Source of the DNA: JADFMN01 sp964529975 | GTDB lineage: Bacteria; Armatimonadota; Fimbriimonadia; Fimbriimonadales; Fimbriimonadaceae | Length of the DNA: 64,000 nt | Direction: 5' to 3' | Assembly: GCA_964529975.1 (NCBI GenBank) | Contig: CAZGXW010000001.1 | Location: forward strand, 1 to 64,000 | Shown: positions 24,337 to 33,416 of the stretch, piece after piece | How positions within the stretch are numbered: the first letter of the stretch is position 1 | Layout of the letters: the number at the start of each line of letters is the position of its first letter | The notes under the pieces: model-generated | Database searches by the model: none | What the model saw: the letters and a program-made list of their open reading frames with translations, nothing else | What the model was told of the DNA's origin: nothing | Program-made: the position numbers and the translations under genes

Positions 24337-26205
24337 ATGCCCGCCCTGCTTCGTCCGCTGCCCTTGCGCAATTGCTCCGTAGACGACCAATTCTGGTCCC
24401 CGTGGCAGCAGGAAATGGCCACGCGAGGGTTGCCTCACCAATGGCGACAGGCGATCGACACAGGACGGCTGGAAAACCTGAGGAGGGCCGCGAGAGGTCT
24501 GACCGGGGGGTTTCAGGGTTACAGGTTCAACGACAGCGACGTCTACAAACTGCTCGAGGCGAGCGCGTACGCAACTTCGATAGGGCTTGGTGATGGACTA
24601 GAGACTGACGTCGCCGAGGCGATTGACTTGACCACCGCTGCCCAGCAACACGACGGGTACATCAACTCGTTCGTCCAACTCGATCATCCCGAGATGAAGT
24701 GGCGCTCTCTAAACGCGCTCCACGAGATGTACTGCATCGGGCACCTCATTGAGGCTGGCGTCGCAGACTTCGAGGCGACCGGCCGGACCCGCCTTCTCAA
24801 CTGTGCGAGGGCATCTGCGGACTGCATGATAAGGGAGTTTGGGCCCGATACACGCCTAGGTTATGCGGACCACCAAGTGAGCGAGATGGCGCTCGTCCGT
24901 TTGGCGCGCGCTACGGGTGACCACCAGTACCAAGCCTATGCCGCTTGGCAAACGTCGGCCCGTGGATCACGCCCCAGTCCGTTTGAAGCCGAACTCAACG
25001 ATCCCGATGTGGTAGCCGTTACGCCCGGAGTCAAAGCGCTGTACTTCAAGGACGGAAGGTACGACGGAGCCTACGCTCAAGACGACCTCCCCCTGAAAGA
25101 CCAATCAAAGCCCGTCGGCCACGCCGTTCGTGCGATGTACTTCTACTGTGGCGCGGTCGACGCGCTTGGCGACGACGCGCAAACCATGGCGTCACTCCAG
25201 AGGATCTGGCATGCGTTGGTCCAATCCCGAATGTACGTGACCGGGGGCATTGGCTCTTCTGGCAGAAACGAGGGCTTTACGGACGACTACGACCTGCCCA
25301 ACCTCGAGGCCTATTCGGAGACCTGCGCAAGCATCGGGCTGGTCTTTTGGGCCTGGCGGATGTTCCTTCACAGTGGGCAAGGCAAGTATCTCGACGTGAT
25401 GCACCGTGTGCTCTACAACGCCGTTCTAAGTGGAGTCTCGCAATCGTGCGACCGCTACTTCTACGACAATCCGCTAGAGAGCGATGGCCGGCACGAAAGG
25501 GCACCTTGGTTCTCCTGTGCGTGCTGTCCGCCAAACATTGCACGGCTCGTCTTGTCCCTTGGCCAGTACGTGGTCGCAGGCAACGACGACACGCTGGCCA
25601 TTGCCTTGCCCGTCGGAGGAACATATCGCGCATCGTGTGGGACAGTCGCTGTTGAAGGCAACTATCCGTGGAGCGGCGACTACTCGATAGGAATCCAATC
25701 GGTCTCCGGCCTACGACGCGTCTCGATCCACGTGCCGCAGTGGGCAGAGAGCGTCTCGTTCCGCGTAAATGGAACGCCAGTGTCCCCAGAAATCAAGGAC
25801 GGCATGGCTTGGATCGACCGGGACTGGTCCAAAGGGGACACGATAGAGGTTTCCTGTCCCATGAATGCGAGGCGGACGATCGCACACCGGAAAGTTCTTT
25901 CCTGCTCCGGTCGTGTCGCTCTCGAGCGTGGGCCTCTCGTCTTCTGCCTCGAGCAGCACGATCTAAAGCACGCCCCCCACCACTGGTCGCTCTCGGACAC
26001 AACGGTCTCAGAATTCTATGCAGGCTCCGACTCAACACAAGTCCGCTTGAGGACAACAGGGTTTCTTGAAGAACGACCAGACGACAGTCTATACAGCCCT
26101 ACAGAAGCGAAGAGGTCGGAGACCATGGCGACGTTTGTTCCCTATTACACGTGGGCTAACCGCGGGCCAAACGCGATGCAGGTGTGGGTACGGTCGAGCA
26201 CCTAA
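24337..26205 (+). CDS. GH127 beta-L-arabinofuranosidase (DUF1680 family)
   Basis: The 622-residue protein has an (alpha/alpha)6-barrel of about 430 residues and C-terminal beta-domains. Signature regions include YRFNDSDVYKLLEASAYATS near residue 68, YVTGGIGSSGRNEGFTDDY near 305 with the following AYSETCASIGLVFWAWRM, and a CACCPPNIARLVLSLGQY block near 395. The Glu in AYSET and the Cys in ACCPPN correspond to the catalytic acid and nucleophile known for HypBA1-type GH127. It removes beta-L-arabinofuranose from glycans; no signal peptide is seen, so cytosolic action is expected. The stop shares CTAA with the convergent nuclease gene. A longer TTG start at 24319 is possible but GGAG lies next to the ATG. 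Confidence 0.85.
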   Translation: MPALLRPLPLRNCSVDDQFWSPWQQEMATRGLPHQWRQAIDTGRLENLRRAARGLTGGFQGYRFNDSDVYKLLEASAYATSIGLGDGLETDVAEAIDLTTAAQQHDGYINSFVQLDHPEMKWRSLNALHEMYCIGHLIEAGVADFEATGRTRLLNCARASADCMIREFGPDTRLGYADHQVSEMALVRLARATGDHQYQAYAAWQTSARGSRPSPFEAELNDPDVVAVTPGVKALYFKDGRYDGAYAQDDLPLKDQSKPVGHAVRAMYFYCGAVDALGDDAQTMASLQRIWHALVQSRMYVTGGIGSSGRNEGFTDDYDLPNLEAYSETCASIGLVFWAWRMFLHSGQGKYLDVMHRVLYNAVLSGVSQSCDRYFYDNPLESDGRHERAPWFSCACCPPNIARLVLSLGQYVVAGNDDTLAIALPVGGTYRASCGTVAVEGNYPWSGDYSIGIQSVSGLRRVSIHVPQWAESVSFRVNGTPVSPEIKDGMAWIDRDWSKGDTIEVSCPMNARRTIAHRKVLSCSGRVALERGPLVFCLEQHDLKHAPHHWSLSDTTVSEFYAGSDSTQVRLRTTGFLEERPDDSLYSPTEAKRSETMATFVPYYTWANRGPNAMQVWVRSST

Positions 26206-27584
26206 AACTCGAACGTCTCACCGCGGTCAGGAATCTCGACGGGCCAGCCGAGCCGTTGAGTCAAAGTCGATTGGAACTCCTGTTGCACGTCGTAGTCTCC
26301 ATGCACAAGAAACGTCCTTTTCGGAGCGGGATCGATCGACGACATCCACCGGACAAGCTCCTCGCGGTCCGCGTGGGCAGAAAGTGAATTGAGCTTCTCG
26401 ATCCTTGCTCGGACGGGGATCTCATCACCAAAGATTCTGACGGTGTCCGCTCCTTCAATGAGATCACGACCACGGGTGCCCTCTGCTTGGTAACCGGTAA
26501 AGAGGACAATCGTTGAGGGGTCGCTCAAGCGGTTTCGCATGTGGTGCAGAATTCGACCACCATTGACCATCCCGCTGCCGGCGATGATCATCATGGGGCC
26601 AGGCGCACCATTGAGCGCCTTCGACATGCTCCTGTCGTTCACGAATCGGACGAGGTCGGGCCGAAGAGGCGACTCGCCCCTCCCCATGTGCACCTTCATC
26701 TCCTTGTCGTGGTCTTCGCTGTGCGAGACATAGAGGAGCGTCGTGTCACTTGCCATCGGGCTATCAACGTAGATCGGAATGTTCTTGATCCTTCCCTGCT
26801 CGGAAAGTAGGTGGATGTCCCACAACAACTCTTGAGTCCGTCCAATTGCAAAACTCGGAACTAAGATGACCTTGGAGTCTTCGACCGCCTCATTGAGCAA
26901 TGACGCGAGGATAGCGAGCGTGTCCTCCTTGTCATGGACCCTGTCGCCGTACGTGCTCTCGACGACCAAGTAGTCTGCTCGGTGGACAACCGTGGGATCC
27001 TTTAGGATCGGTCGGTCGTATCTGCCGACGTCCCCCGACATGAGCAAAACGACTCCGTCGGAGAACGTGATTTCGATGTGGGAGGCGCCAAGGATGTGGC
27101 CAGCGGGCATGTATCTCGCTGTCGCGCCCCCTGGCAATGGAACGGCCTGAAAGTAGTGCACGGGAGCCATTAGCGAGATCGCACGATAGGCGTCGGCCTC
27201 TGTGAATAGAGGCAACGCCGGCTCGACCTTCGACGTGTGGTGCTTGTTGTGAAACCTTGCTTCTTCCTCTTGAAGCCGTCCTCCGTCAGGAAGCGCTACC
27301 TTTGCGATGGAGATCGTGCCAGGAGTCGCATAGACCGGGTTGGAGTAGCCGTGGTTGACCAGCCTAGGCACCAGGCCGACATGGTCAGTGTGGGCGTGGG
27401 TCAGCAAGATGCAGTCGATTTCCGCGACATCAAAGGGAAAGGGCTCCCAGTTCCGGTCACGAACCTCGCGTTTGCCCTGGAACAGCCCGCAGTCGATGAG
27501 TATCTTGTGGTCACCGAGCCTGAGAAGATGCCTCGATCCCGTGACGGTGCGCGCCGCCCCGTCAAACGTGATGCTGCGGTGCAT
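26202..27584 (-). CDS. MBL-fold / beta-CASP RNA metallo-hydrolase
   Basis: The 460-residue protein has a metallo-beta-lactamase core with LLTHAHTDHVGLVPRL near residue 52, further zinc ligands in PAGHILGASHIEI and MSGDVGRY, and a beta-CASP cap region. RIEKLNSLSAHADREELVRW near 395 and FLVHGDYDVQQEF near 425 complete the fold (RMMBL). These enzymes are ribonucleases, like the CPSF73-related bacterial proteins. The ATG at 27584 lies only nine bases from the start of mtnP on the other strand, so its upstream signals must sit within the mtnP gene. Confidence 0.88.
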   Translation of the reverse strand: MHRSITFDGAARTVTGSRHLLRLGDHKILIDCGLFQGKREVRDRNWEPFPFDVAEIDCILLTHAHTDHVGLVPRLVNHGYSNPVYATPGTISIAKVALPDGGRLQEEEARFHNKHHTSKVEPALPLFTEADAYRAISLMAPVHYFQAVPLPGGATARYMPAGHILGASHIEITFSDGVVLLMSGDVGRYDRPILKDPTVVHRADYLVVESTYGDRVHDKEDTLAILASLLNEAVEDSKVILVPSFAIGRTQELLWDIHLLSEQGRIKNIPIYVDSPMASDTTLLYVSHSEDHDKEMKVHMGRGESPLRPDLVRFVNDRSMSKALNGAPGPMMIIAGSGMVNGGRILHHMRNRLSDPSTIVLFTGYQAEGTRGRDLIEGADTVRIFGDEIPVRARIEKLNSLSAHADREELVRWMSSIDPAPKRTFLVHGDYDVQQEFQSTLTQRLGWPVEIPDRGETFEF

Positions 27585-27593
27585 TTGGAGAGT

Positions 27594-28322
27594 ATGCCCC
27601 ACGGTAATCTGTGGCCCGTGCAGAAGGCGGACTTCGCCCTTATCGGGGGCACTGGGATCGGCGAGAGGCTCGCTCGGCTTGGCGGTCGGCCCGTCTGCGT
27701 TCCAACCCGGTTTGGTGCCATGCGCGGCCGGATTACTGAGGTTGCAGGCAAGGCGGTGGTCATCGTCCAACGCCACTCTGTAGGCCACAAAGTGCCGCCC
27801 CACAAAGTCCGCTACCAGGCAATCGCTCTCGGCCTGAAAGCGCTTGGCGTCAAGACTTGCTTTTCTACCGCGGCAGTTGGCTCCCTTCGTGAAGATTGGT
27901 CAGTAGGGACGCTCGCCACATGCACGGACTTCCTGGACTTCAGCGGTCGATCCGTCACGTTGTTCGACAGGCAAGTCAAGCACACCGACTTCACACGGCC
28001 CTTCCCTGCCGCTGGTCGCCTAGTGGCACAAGGCGTGATCGACCAGTGCGTCTATGTGTGCATGAACGGGCCCCGTTACGAGACTCCCACTGAGGTGGCT
28101 ACACTTCGAAATCTGGGCGGTGACGTCGTCGGCATGACGGTCGCAAGCGAAGCGATCGTCATGCGCGAGGCCGACATCGACTACGGATGCCTCTGCGTCG
28201 TCACTAACCTCGGATGCGGGATTGCCCGTACCGCACTAGACCATTCCGAAGTTGGCGACGCGATGTCTAAGTTCGGTGACCGCGTCGTCGAAATCCTCTT
28301 AGGAGCGGTGTCCAAGGGATGA
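27594..28322 (+). CDS. mtnP: S-methyl-5'-thioadenosine phosphorylase (MTAP/PNP family)
   Basis: The 242-residue protein has the phosphorylase motifs FALIGGTGIGERL at residue 14, IVQRHSVGHKVPPHKVRYQA near 60, CMNGPRYETPTEVATLRNLG near 160 and VGMTVASEAIVMREADIDY near 182. MTAP cleaves methylthioadenosine with phosphate to adenine and methylthioribose-1-phosphate, recovering methionine. Other purine nucleoside phosphorylases of the family are the alternative. The start ATG at 27594 has GGAG five bases upstream; a GTG at 27618 also fits. It overlaps the next gene by ATGA, so translation is probably coupled. Confidence 0.82.
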   Translation: MPHGNLWPVQKADFALIGGTGIGERLARLGGRPVCVPTRFGAMRGRITEVAGKAVVIVQRHSVGHKVPPHKVRYQAIALGLKALGVKTCFSTAAVGSLREDWSVGTLATCTDFLDFSGRSVTLFDRQVKHTDFTRPFPAAGRLVAQGVIDQCVYVCMNGPRYETPTEVATLRNLGGDVVGMTVASEAIVMREADIDYGCLCVVTNLGCGIARTALDHSEVGDAMSKFGDRVVEILLGAVSKG

Positions 28323-29200
28323 AAGTGACACGTCGCACTCTGGTCGTCGCCCTATCACTGACTCCCGGAATCGGCGGAAAGACCGTGACACGGACGCTCA
28401 CGCGCAACGATCTTCTCGGCAGATCCATCGATGAATTCTTGCGGCTCGGAGCAGAGGCGCTCCGAGAGGAGTATCGGTTCCTTGCGAAGCCTGCCCAAGA
28501 GTGGGCCACAAACCACAAGAAACGGATCGAGGAGGCCGACGGGCTTTTGAAACGGCTTGACGGATACGACATCGAAATCGTCTCTGCCGCGGACGCCCAC
28601 TATCCCAGGCGCATTGAGGCAATGGACCAGGACCCTCCAGGTGTGTTGTTCCTCTACGGGAACACCCGCCTGCTGGAAGGGCGCACGTTCTGCGTCATGA
28701 GCTCTAGAAAGTCGTCGCCTGAGTGCCTTGATGAGATCGAGCGGCTCGTTGAACAGGGGGTGCTCGACGGAAGGATCCTCGTGAGCGGGCATGACACTCC
28801 CGAATACCAGCGTGCCGCCGTCGTTCCCCTACGCTGGGGAGCCCCACGAATCTTGGTTCTTGATCAAGGGTTTTTCCAAGTTTTCGGCCCAGACTTAAAC
28901 GAAGAACCCTTCCGTGCCGCCCGACTTTGGCGATATAAGTTCGATTCAAAGACCGATCTCGCCGTTACATGGGTCAGCCCTGATGGCGGTTATCACCCAA
29001 ACAGCAACCGGATGCGCGATCGTCTTGTGGCGGCGCTCTCGCACTCTCTGGACTTTGTGAACGTCTCTGCGGGAGGCAATATGGATAGGCTTGCCAAGCA
29101 GGCCCTCCATGCAGGCCGACCAGTCAGAGTCAGCCAACGCGCACCGCAAAAAGAGGCCCTTTTGGCACTAGGCGCCCTCCCGTTAGAAGAGAGTCTCTGA
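28319..29200 (+). CDS. Divergent DprA/Smf-like Rossmann protein
   Basis: The 293-residue product has an N-terminal helical region and then a DprA-like core: HYPRRIEAMDQDPPGVLFLY near residue 98, GNTRLLEGRTFCVMSSRKSS near 118, GRILVSGHDTPEYQRAAVV near 152 and PRILVLDQGFFQVFGPD. The overall order matches DNA-processing protein A, which loads RecA onto incoming single-stranded DNA. The usual GIDxxAHxGAL and RNRIIAGLS elements are missing or altered, so its biochemical role may differ. It overlaps mtnP by four bases at its start, and its end overlaps the convergent HMCES gene by 18 bases. Confidence 0.6.
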   Translation: MKVTRRTLVVALSLTPGIGGKTVTRTLTRNDLLGRSIDEFLRLGAEALREEYRFLAKPAQEWATNHKKRIEEADGLLKRLDGYDIEIVSAADAHYPRRIEAMDQDPPGVLFLYGNTRLLEGRTFCVMSSRKSSPECLDEIERLVEQGVLDGRILVSGHDTPEYQRAAVVPLRWGAPRILVLDQGFFQVFGPDLNEEPFRAARLWRYKFDSKTDLAVTWVSPDGGYHPNSNRMRDRLVAALSHSLDFVNVSAGGNMDRLAKQALHAGRPVRVSQRAPQKEALLALGALPLEESL

Positions 29201-29854
29201 AGGTACGGGCTCGACGATCGCAGGCGACTCGTACCCCGGGTTCGACATGGCTTTCGTCACCGGATACATCTCCATTTCGTCCGCTGGATACGGGCAGAGA
29301 ATTGGCATGAGAGGGGCAGTGGCCTGGACGTTCGGATCGAGCCAATTGCCGTAGTCGTCGTGGGCCACGATGACCGGCATGCGGTTGTGCACCGTTGCGA
29401 GGAGTTCGTTCGGCTCTGTTGTGACGATGGTGCATGTCACGAGCGCTCCGTCCGCTCCTTCCCAGTACTCCCAAAGGCCGGCGAATGCGAACGGTCGTTG
29501 AGACTTCATGCGGATGAAGTAGGGCTGCTTGTGGCCCTTCTCGCCCTTCCATTCAAAAAAACCGTCGGCGGGGAGCAGGCATCGGCGCTTCTTGAACGCC
29601 GTTCGAAAGCTTGGCTTCTCTGCGAGCGTCTCCGCGCGAGCGTTAATGAGTTTCTGGCCGATCGAAGGATCCTTGGACCAACTTGGCACCAGTCCCCACT
29701 TCATGAATAGGAGTTCGCGGCCCTTGCCTGTGTCGACGATGGCCGGAACGACGTCAGTTGGGGCAATGTTGAAGTGCTTGTCGATCCCTTCGGGCTCCAA
29801 GTCGAATTCCTGTTGGAAGACTTGGACGCTGAAGAACGAATACCGCGCACACAT
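29183..29854 (-). CDS. SRAP / HMCES family DNA-protein crosslink protein (YedK-like)
   Basis: The 223-residue protein starts MCARYSFF; removing Met exposes the catalytic Cys2. Further SRAP residues are visible: SKDPSIGQKLINARAETLAE near residue 70, RCLLPADGFFEWK near 97 with the active-site Glu, and ATVHNRMPVI near 155 with the His. These proteins form a covalent thiazolidine bond with abasic sites in single-stranded DNA to shield them. The ATG overlaps the stop of the upstream secreted-protein gene (TAATG), so they are coupled despite unrelated roles. Confidence 0.92.
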   Translation of the reverse strand: MCARYSFFSVQVFQQEFDLEPEGIDKHFNIAPTDVVPAIVDTGKGRELLFMKWGLVPSWSKDPSIGQKLINARAETLAEKPSFRTAFKKRRCLLPADGFFEWKGEKGHKQPYFIRMKSQRPFAFAGLWEYWEGADGALVTCTIVTTEPNELLATVHNRMPVIVAHDDYGNWLDPNVQATAPLMPILCPYPADEMEMYPVTKAMSNPGYESPAIVEPVPSETLF

Positions 29855-32055
29855 TACGCGCTTGGACCGACGCCGATTCCGCCCATCATCCTTCCCCACG
29901 GAGAGTCCTTGATCTGCTGTTTTCGCTTGTTGATCTCTGCTCTGAACTCCGCCGGTAGGTCCGCCCTCGGAATCGCCTTCGTCGACTTGTCGAACCTGTC
30001 ATCGATCAGGGTCTTGACGAGGCCAGCCTCCGGCGAGAGCCAGAATGTGAACTTGAGGTTCTCTCGCGTGCCGAGTTTCAGGGCATCGGGAACCTTCATG
30101 AACTCTTCCATTTCCTCTCCCTGCGCCATTTCGCCCATGATCTCCAGAAAAGCGAGTTCACCTGCGCCGAGACCTCCAAGACCTAAGAAGAACGAGGCTG
30201 GACCTCCGTCAGTCGTAGCGACCGTCTCTCCGGACACACTCAGCTCGACCCATCCGGCGCCCGGCAGTCCGTTCGGCATGAGTTCTGTCGGCTCCTCTGC
30301 GTAGCTTTTCTTCTCTTGGCCCATCATGCCGCTGAACATTGTCAAAAAGAACGGCAGCGCCTCGTCTTTCTTCATTGCATCCAAGGTCTTGATGTTCGCG
30401 TCACTGGCAAACGCCATCTTGCTCAAGATTCCACGAGACTGTTGCGACAGTTCTCCAAACGTCAGCCTGCCGCCCGCGCGAAGCGCGTTCTTCTGGGGTG
30501 GGACAAGGCTCCCATAGAACTTCAACGCGTCCCAACTCATCGTGTCCCCCATAAGCCCTTGGAGCGAATTGGGTGCGAACGCGATCAAGTAGAGGAACGA
30601 CATGCCGTTCACCATCGGATGTGGCGAGTCCAATGCGAAGTTCGAGAGGTTCGTGAGCGAACCTCTGCCTTCAGCAACAGCGGTATCGACAAAGCGCTTG
30701 AGCACTTCCCGGTCCTGTCGGTTCGTACGCGCTGTGATGGGGTCGCGCGGCCGCACGATCATCCAGCCGTCCTTCACCACGGCCTGTGGCCGCTCGCCAT
30801 CTGTCATGGCCCGCATTGCTGAGCCAATCGTTTCGCCTGCCTCGCCTTCGTCGAACATTCCGCCAAACATCGACTCGGCCTCCGAGTCAGCGAGATTGGC
30901 GACGACGTTCAGTTTCTTCACCTTCGCGATCGACATCAGCGTATCGCTCATGTGAAGCGAAAGGACGTCTTTGCTGACCGGATCCCTGAGAATGGCGAGG
31001 ACCGGCTCAGGCAGGTTAAGCGTGAAGTCCTCCTGCATCGACATCGCGTTGAAAGCCTTTGAGTCGTCGCTATAGGTGATCGGCGTGCGATCGTCGTCAG
31101 AGATCGGCTTGGCCTCTTGCTTCTCCTCGACCATCTCCTCCGAGTCGGGCCCGCCTGGCAGATAACTGCGGTCGTACATCTCAGGACTGAAGGCAATGCT
31201 CGAATTGACTATGGCCTGACCCTTCTGGTCATAGACGACGAACTTTGCGTTGGCGTTCTCGCCCGGCAAGCCGAACTCCGCCCCGTCGAGTTCCAAAATG
31301 ATCAACGCCTTTGCCGGCGCAGACTCAAAGACGTAGTACTTCTCTTCGAACCAGTCCATGCCCGCAACCTCGCCCGCTTCGGCCATGGCCTTTTTCATTT
31401 CTTCGTTCTCCTTGATCTTCTGCTTGGCGAACTCGTTGTGCTCAGTGACGAGCGTTGCAAGGATGCGCCCGACTTGCGCATTGTTCATCGGCTTTTGCAT
31501 CCTGTTGGGAACGGTCGAAAAGACTATGCGACCGTTCTGTTCGAGTTGGGCGACCTCGTTCGGGTTGATCAAGAGCGAGAGTTGGGCAAGCGCCTTTTCC
31601 GCAGGTGCCTCAAAGAACGGCCACTCATAGTCCTCGTCCTCTGGGTTTCCCGGCTTCTTTTCCAGCTCCTTCTTTATCGATGCCTGGCCGCGCTTGAATA
31701 TTTCGACCCGTCTTGCGTTCTTCTCGTCTTGCTCCTTTCGGCGTGCGGTCTCGTCTGGCGCCAAGACCCACCTCTCGGCTGCCGTGTTCCACCGGCTCGA
31801 AGTCACGTCTGCGATTTGCTTGAGGAGCGCTTCGATGGGCACGTCCTCGACGGAGATGACCAAGTAGTGCAACTTCGCGTCTTCGTTGGTCTCAATGGTC
31901 AGCCCTGTCTGTCCAGCGATCTCCTGCAAGACGAGGTCGGCACGCTTTGCCTTCGTCTTGTAGGTGATCTTCGCGTCTTGAGCGGCCAGGGAATATCCAA
32001 GGGCAACCACTGCCAACGACGCAACGAGCGCTAAAAGGACGGAGCGGGCGGACAT
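29854..32055 (-). CDS. Large secreted protein of unknown function with an STN-like N-terminus
   Basis: The 733-residue product has a signal peptide (VLLALVASLAVVALGYSLAA at residues 6-25). It is followed by a region resembling secretin/TonB short N-terminal (STN) folds: ADLVLQEIAGQTGLTIETNE and YLVISVEDVPIEALLKQIAD. The rest is long, with many acidic stretches and no domain I recognise. STN-like segments often mediate assembly in the periplasm. It is not known if this acts with a secretion or pilin system. It has no cognate outer-membrane barrel here, and it is coupled to the HMCES gene at its end. Alternatives such as a planctomycete-type hypothetical are possible. Confidence 0.65.
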   Translation of the reverse strand: MSARSVLLALVASLAVVALGYSLAAQDAKITYKTKAKRADLVLQEIAGQTGLTIETNEDAKLHYLVISVEDVPIEALLKQIADVTSSRWNTAAERWVLAPDETARRKEQDEKNARRVEIFKRGQASIKKELEKKPGNPEDEDYEWPFFEAPAEKALAQLSLLINPNEVAQLEQNGRIVFSTVPNRMQKPMNNAQVGRILATLVTEHNEFAKQKIKENEEMKKAMAEAGEVAGMDWFEEKYYVFESAPAKALIILELDGAEFGLPGENANAKFVVYDQKGQAIVNSSIAFSPEMYDRSYLPGGPDSEEMVEEKQEAKPISDDDRTPITYSDDSKAFNAMSMQEDFTLNLPEPVLAILRDPVSKDVLSLHMSDTLMSIAKVKKLNVVANLADSEAESMFGGMFDEGEAGETIGSAMRAMTDGERPQAVVKDGWMIVRPRDPITARTNRQDREVLKRFVDTAVAEGRGSLTNLSNFALDSPHPMVNGMSFLYLIAFAPNSLQGLMGDTMSWDALKFYGSLVPPQKNALRAGGRLTFGELSQQSRGILSKMAFASDANIKTLDAMKKDEALPFFLTMFSGMMGQEKKSYAEEPTELMPNGLPGAGWVELSVSGETVATTDGGPASFFLGLGGLGAGELAFLEIMGEMAQGEEMEEFMKVPDALKLGTRENLKFTFWLSPEAGLVKTLIDDRFDKSTKAIPRADLPAEFRAEINKRKQQIKDSPWGRMMGGIGVGPSA

Positions 32056-32083
32056 GACACCCTATTGTACGACTTGTCCGTAC

Positions 32084-33355
32084 TCATGCGTTGCGAAGGT
32101 GGTGTTCCAGGCTAAAGACCTCAGCCAACTGCTCCTTGCTGAGTTTGTCCTTGACCTCCGGATCGCTCTCGACGGCCGTTCGAAAGTCCTCCCCGTCCCA
32201 CGCCCTGGCCGCGTTTCGTTGTGCGATCTTGTACGCCTCTTGTCGGCCCAGCCCCGCGCGAATCAAGGACGACATCAAATGCTCGCTGAACACGAGGTCA
32301 CCCATGAGGCGAAGGTTCTTCGCCATGTTCTCGGGCATAACGACCAGACCTTGAAGGATCGACGTCACGCGGTTCAGCATGAAGTCTGCCAACTGACACG
32401 AATCGGGCAGCACAACCCTCTCTAGGCTGCTGTTTGTGAGGTCTCGCTCGTGCCAGGTCGATACGCTTTCCAACATCGCATGGGCGTTTGCGCGGAGCAG
32501 CCTGGCAAGGCCGACGACTGTCTCGCTGTTCCAGGGGTTCCGCTTGTGCGGCATGGCGCTCGACCCTGTCTGACCTTTCCCAAAAGCCTCTTGGACCTCA
32601 AGGATCTCCGTTCTTTGGAGGTTCCTCAGTTCCGTCGCGATGCGCTCGAGCCCAGCACCCAGTAGAGCGAGCGTGTTCAAAAACTCGGCGTGGCGGTCTC
32701 GATTGATGATCTGTGTGCTGACTGGTTCAGGTTTCAGTCCCAGACTTGCACAAATCGTCTCTTCAAGTGAAGGAGAGACGTGCGCATGGATCCCGACGGC
32801 GCCACTCACTTTGCCGTATGAGACGCGGTTCTTCGCCGCCTTGAGCCGGTCGATGTTCCGGTCGAGTTCCTCCCTCCAACTTGCGCACTTGAACCCGAAC
32901 GTAATGGGTTCGGCGTGTATGCCGTGGGTCCGACCGATCATGGGCGTCTTCGCATGCTCGTCGCCCAGACGGGAAATTTCGGCCCGAAGACGATCAGCGC
33001 TCGCGAGAAGGACGTCGCACGAGTCCCGCATCATCATTCCCAGGGCCGTGTCGATCACGTCGTAACTCGTCACGCCGAAGTGGATCCATCGCCCTGCTTG
33101 GCCAATGCTCTCGTCGAGGTTGCGGACAAAGGCCGCGAGGTCGTGGCGGGTCTCCTTCTCGATCTCGTCACATCGCTCAAGGCTGAACGCGGCCTTAGTG
33201 AGGATCGCCTCGAGGTCTGTCGCCGGAATTGTTCCCGCGGCCGCATGGGCCTTGCACACGGCCAACTCGACCTGCATCCACCGCTCGTACTTGGCCTGAC
33301 GGCTCCAAATAGCGGTCATGGCGGGGGTGCAGTAGCGCTCGATCATGGACGCCAC
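32084..33355 (-). CDS. purB: Adenylosuccinate lyase
   Basis: The 423-residue protein shows the fumarase/aspartase superfamily regions: HFGVTSYDVIDTALGMMMRD near residue 95, the catalytic TPMIGRTHGIHAEPITFGFK near 140 and the loop signature GQTGSSAMPHKRNPWNSE near 265. PurB splits SAICAR to AICAR and adenylosuccinate to AMP in purine synthesis. Its start may be 33355 or 33346 (both ATG). The gene diverges from a DUF4870 gene. purD lies 1.7 kb upstream on the same strand, so purine genes are clustered loosely. Confidence 0.93.
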   Translation of the reverse strand: MASMIERYCTPAMTAIWSRQAKYERWMQVELAVCKAHAAAGTIPATDLEAILTKAAFSLERCDEIEKETRHDLAAFVRNLDESIGQAGRWIHFGVTSYDVIDTALGMMMRDSCDVLLASADRLRAEISRLGDEHAKTPMIGRTHGIHAEPITFGFKCASWREELDRNIDRLKAAKNRVSYGKVSGAVGIHAHVSPSLEETICASLGLKPEPVSTQIINRDRHAEFLNTLALLGAGLERIATELRNLQRTEILEVQEAFGKGQTGSSAMPHKRNPWNSETVVGLARLLRANAHAMLESVSTWHERDLTNSSLERVVLPDSCQLADFMLNRVTSILQGLVVMPENMAKNLRLMGDLVFSEHLMSSLIRAGLGRQEAYKIAQRNAARAWDGEDFRTAVESDPEVKDKLSKEQLAEVFSLEHHLRNA

Positions 33356-33416
33356 GAGCGTACCTTGGAGGCTGACTGTGCAACGTGCCTTCCCGCCCAG
33401 GTGTAATCAACCGAGA

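Noticed and set aside
23991..24441. A longer sigma factor starting at 24441
   Set aside because: The 70 extra residues are antisense to the GH127 gene's start and have no sigma domain features. Position 24231 gives the standard ECF length.
27585..27803. Extended start for the beta-CASP nuclease
   Set aside because: The extension is antisense to mtnP and carries no family sequence before MHRSITFDG.
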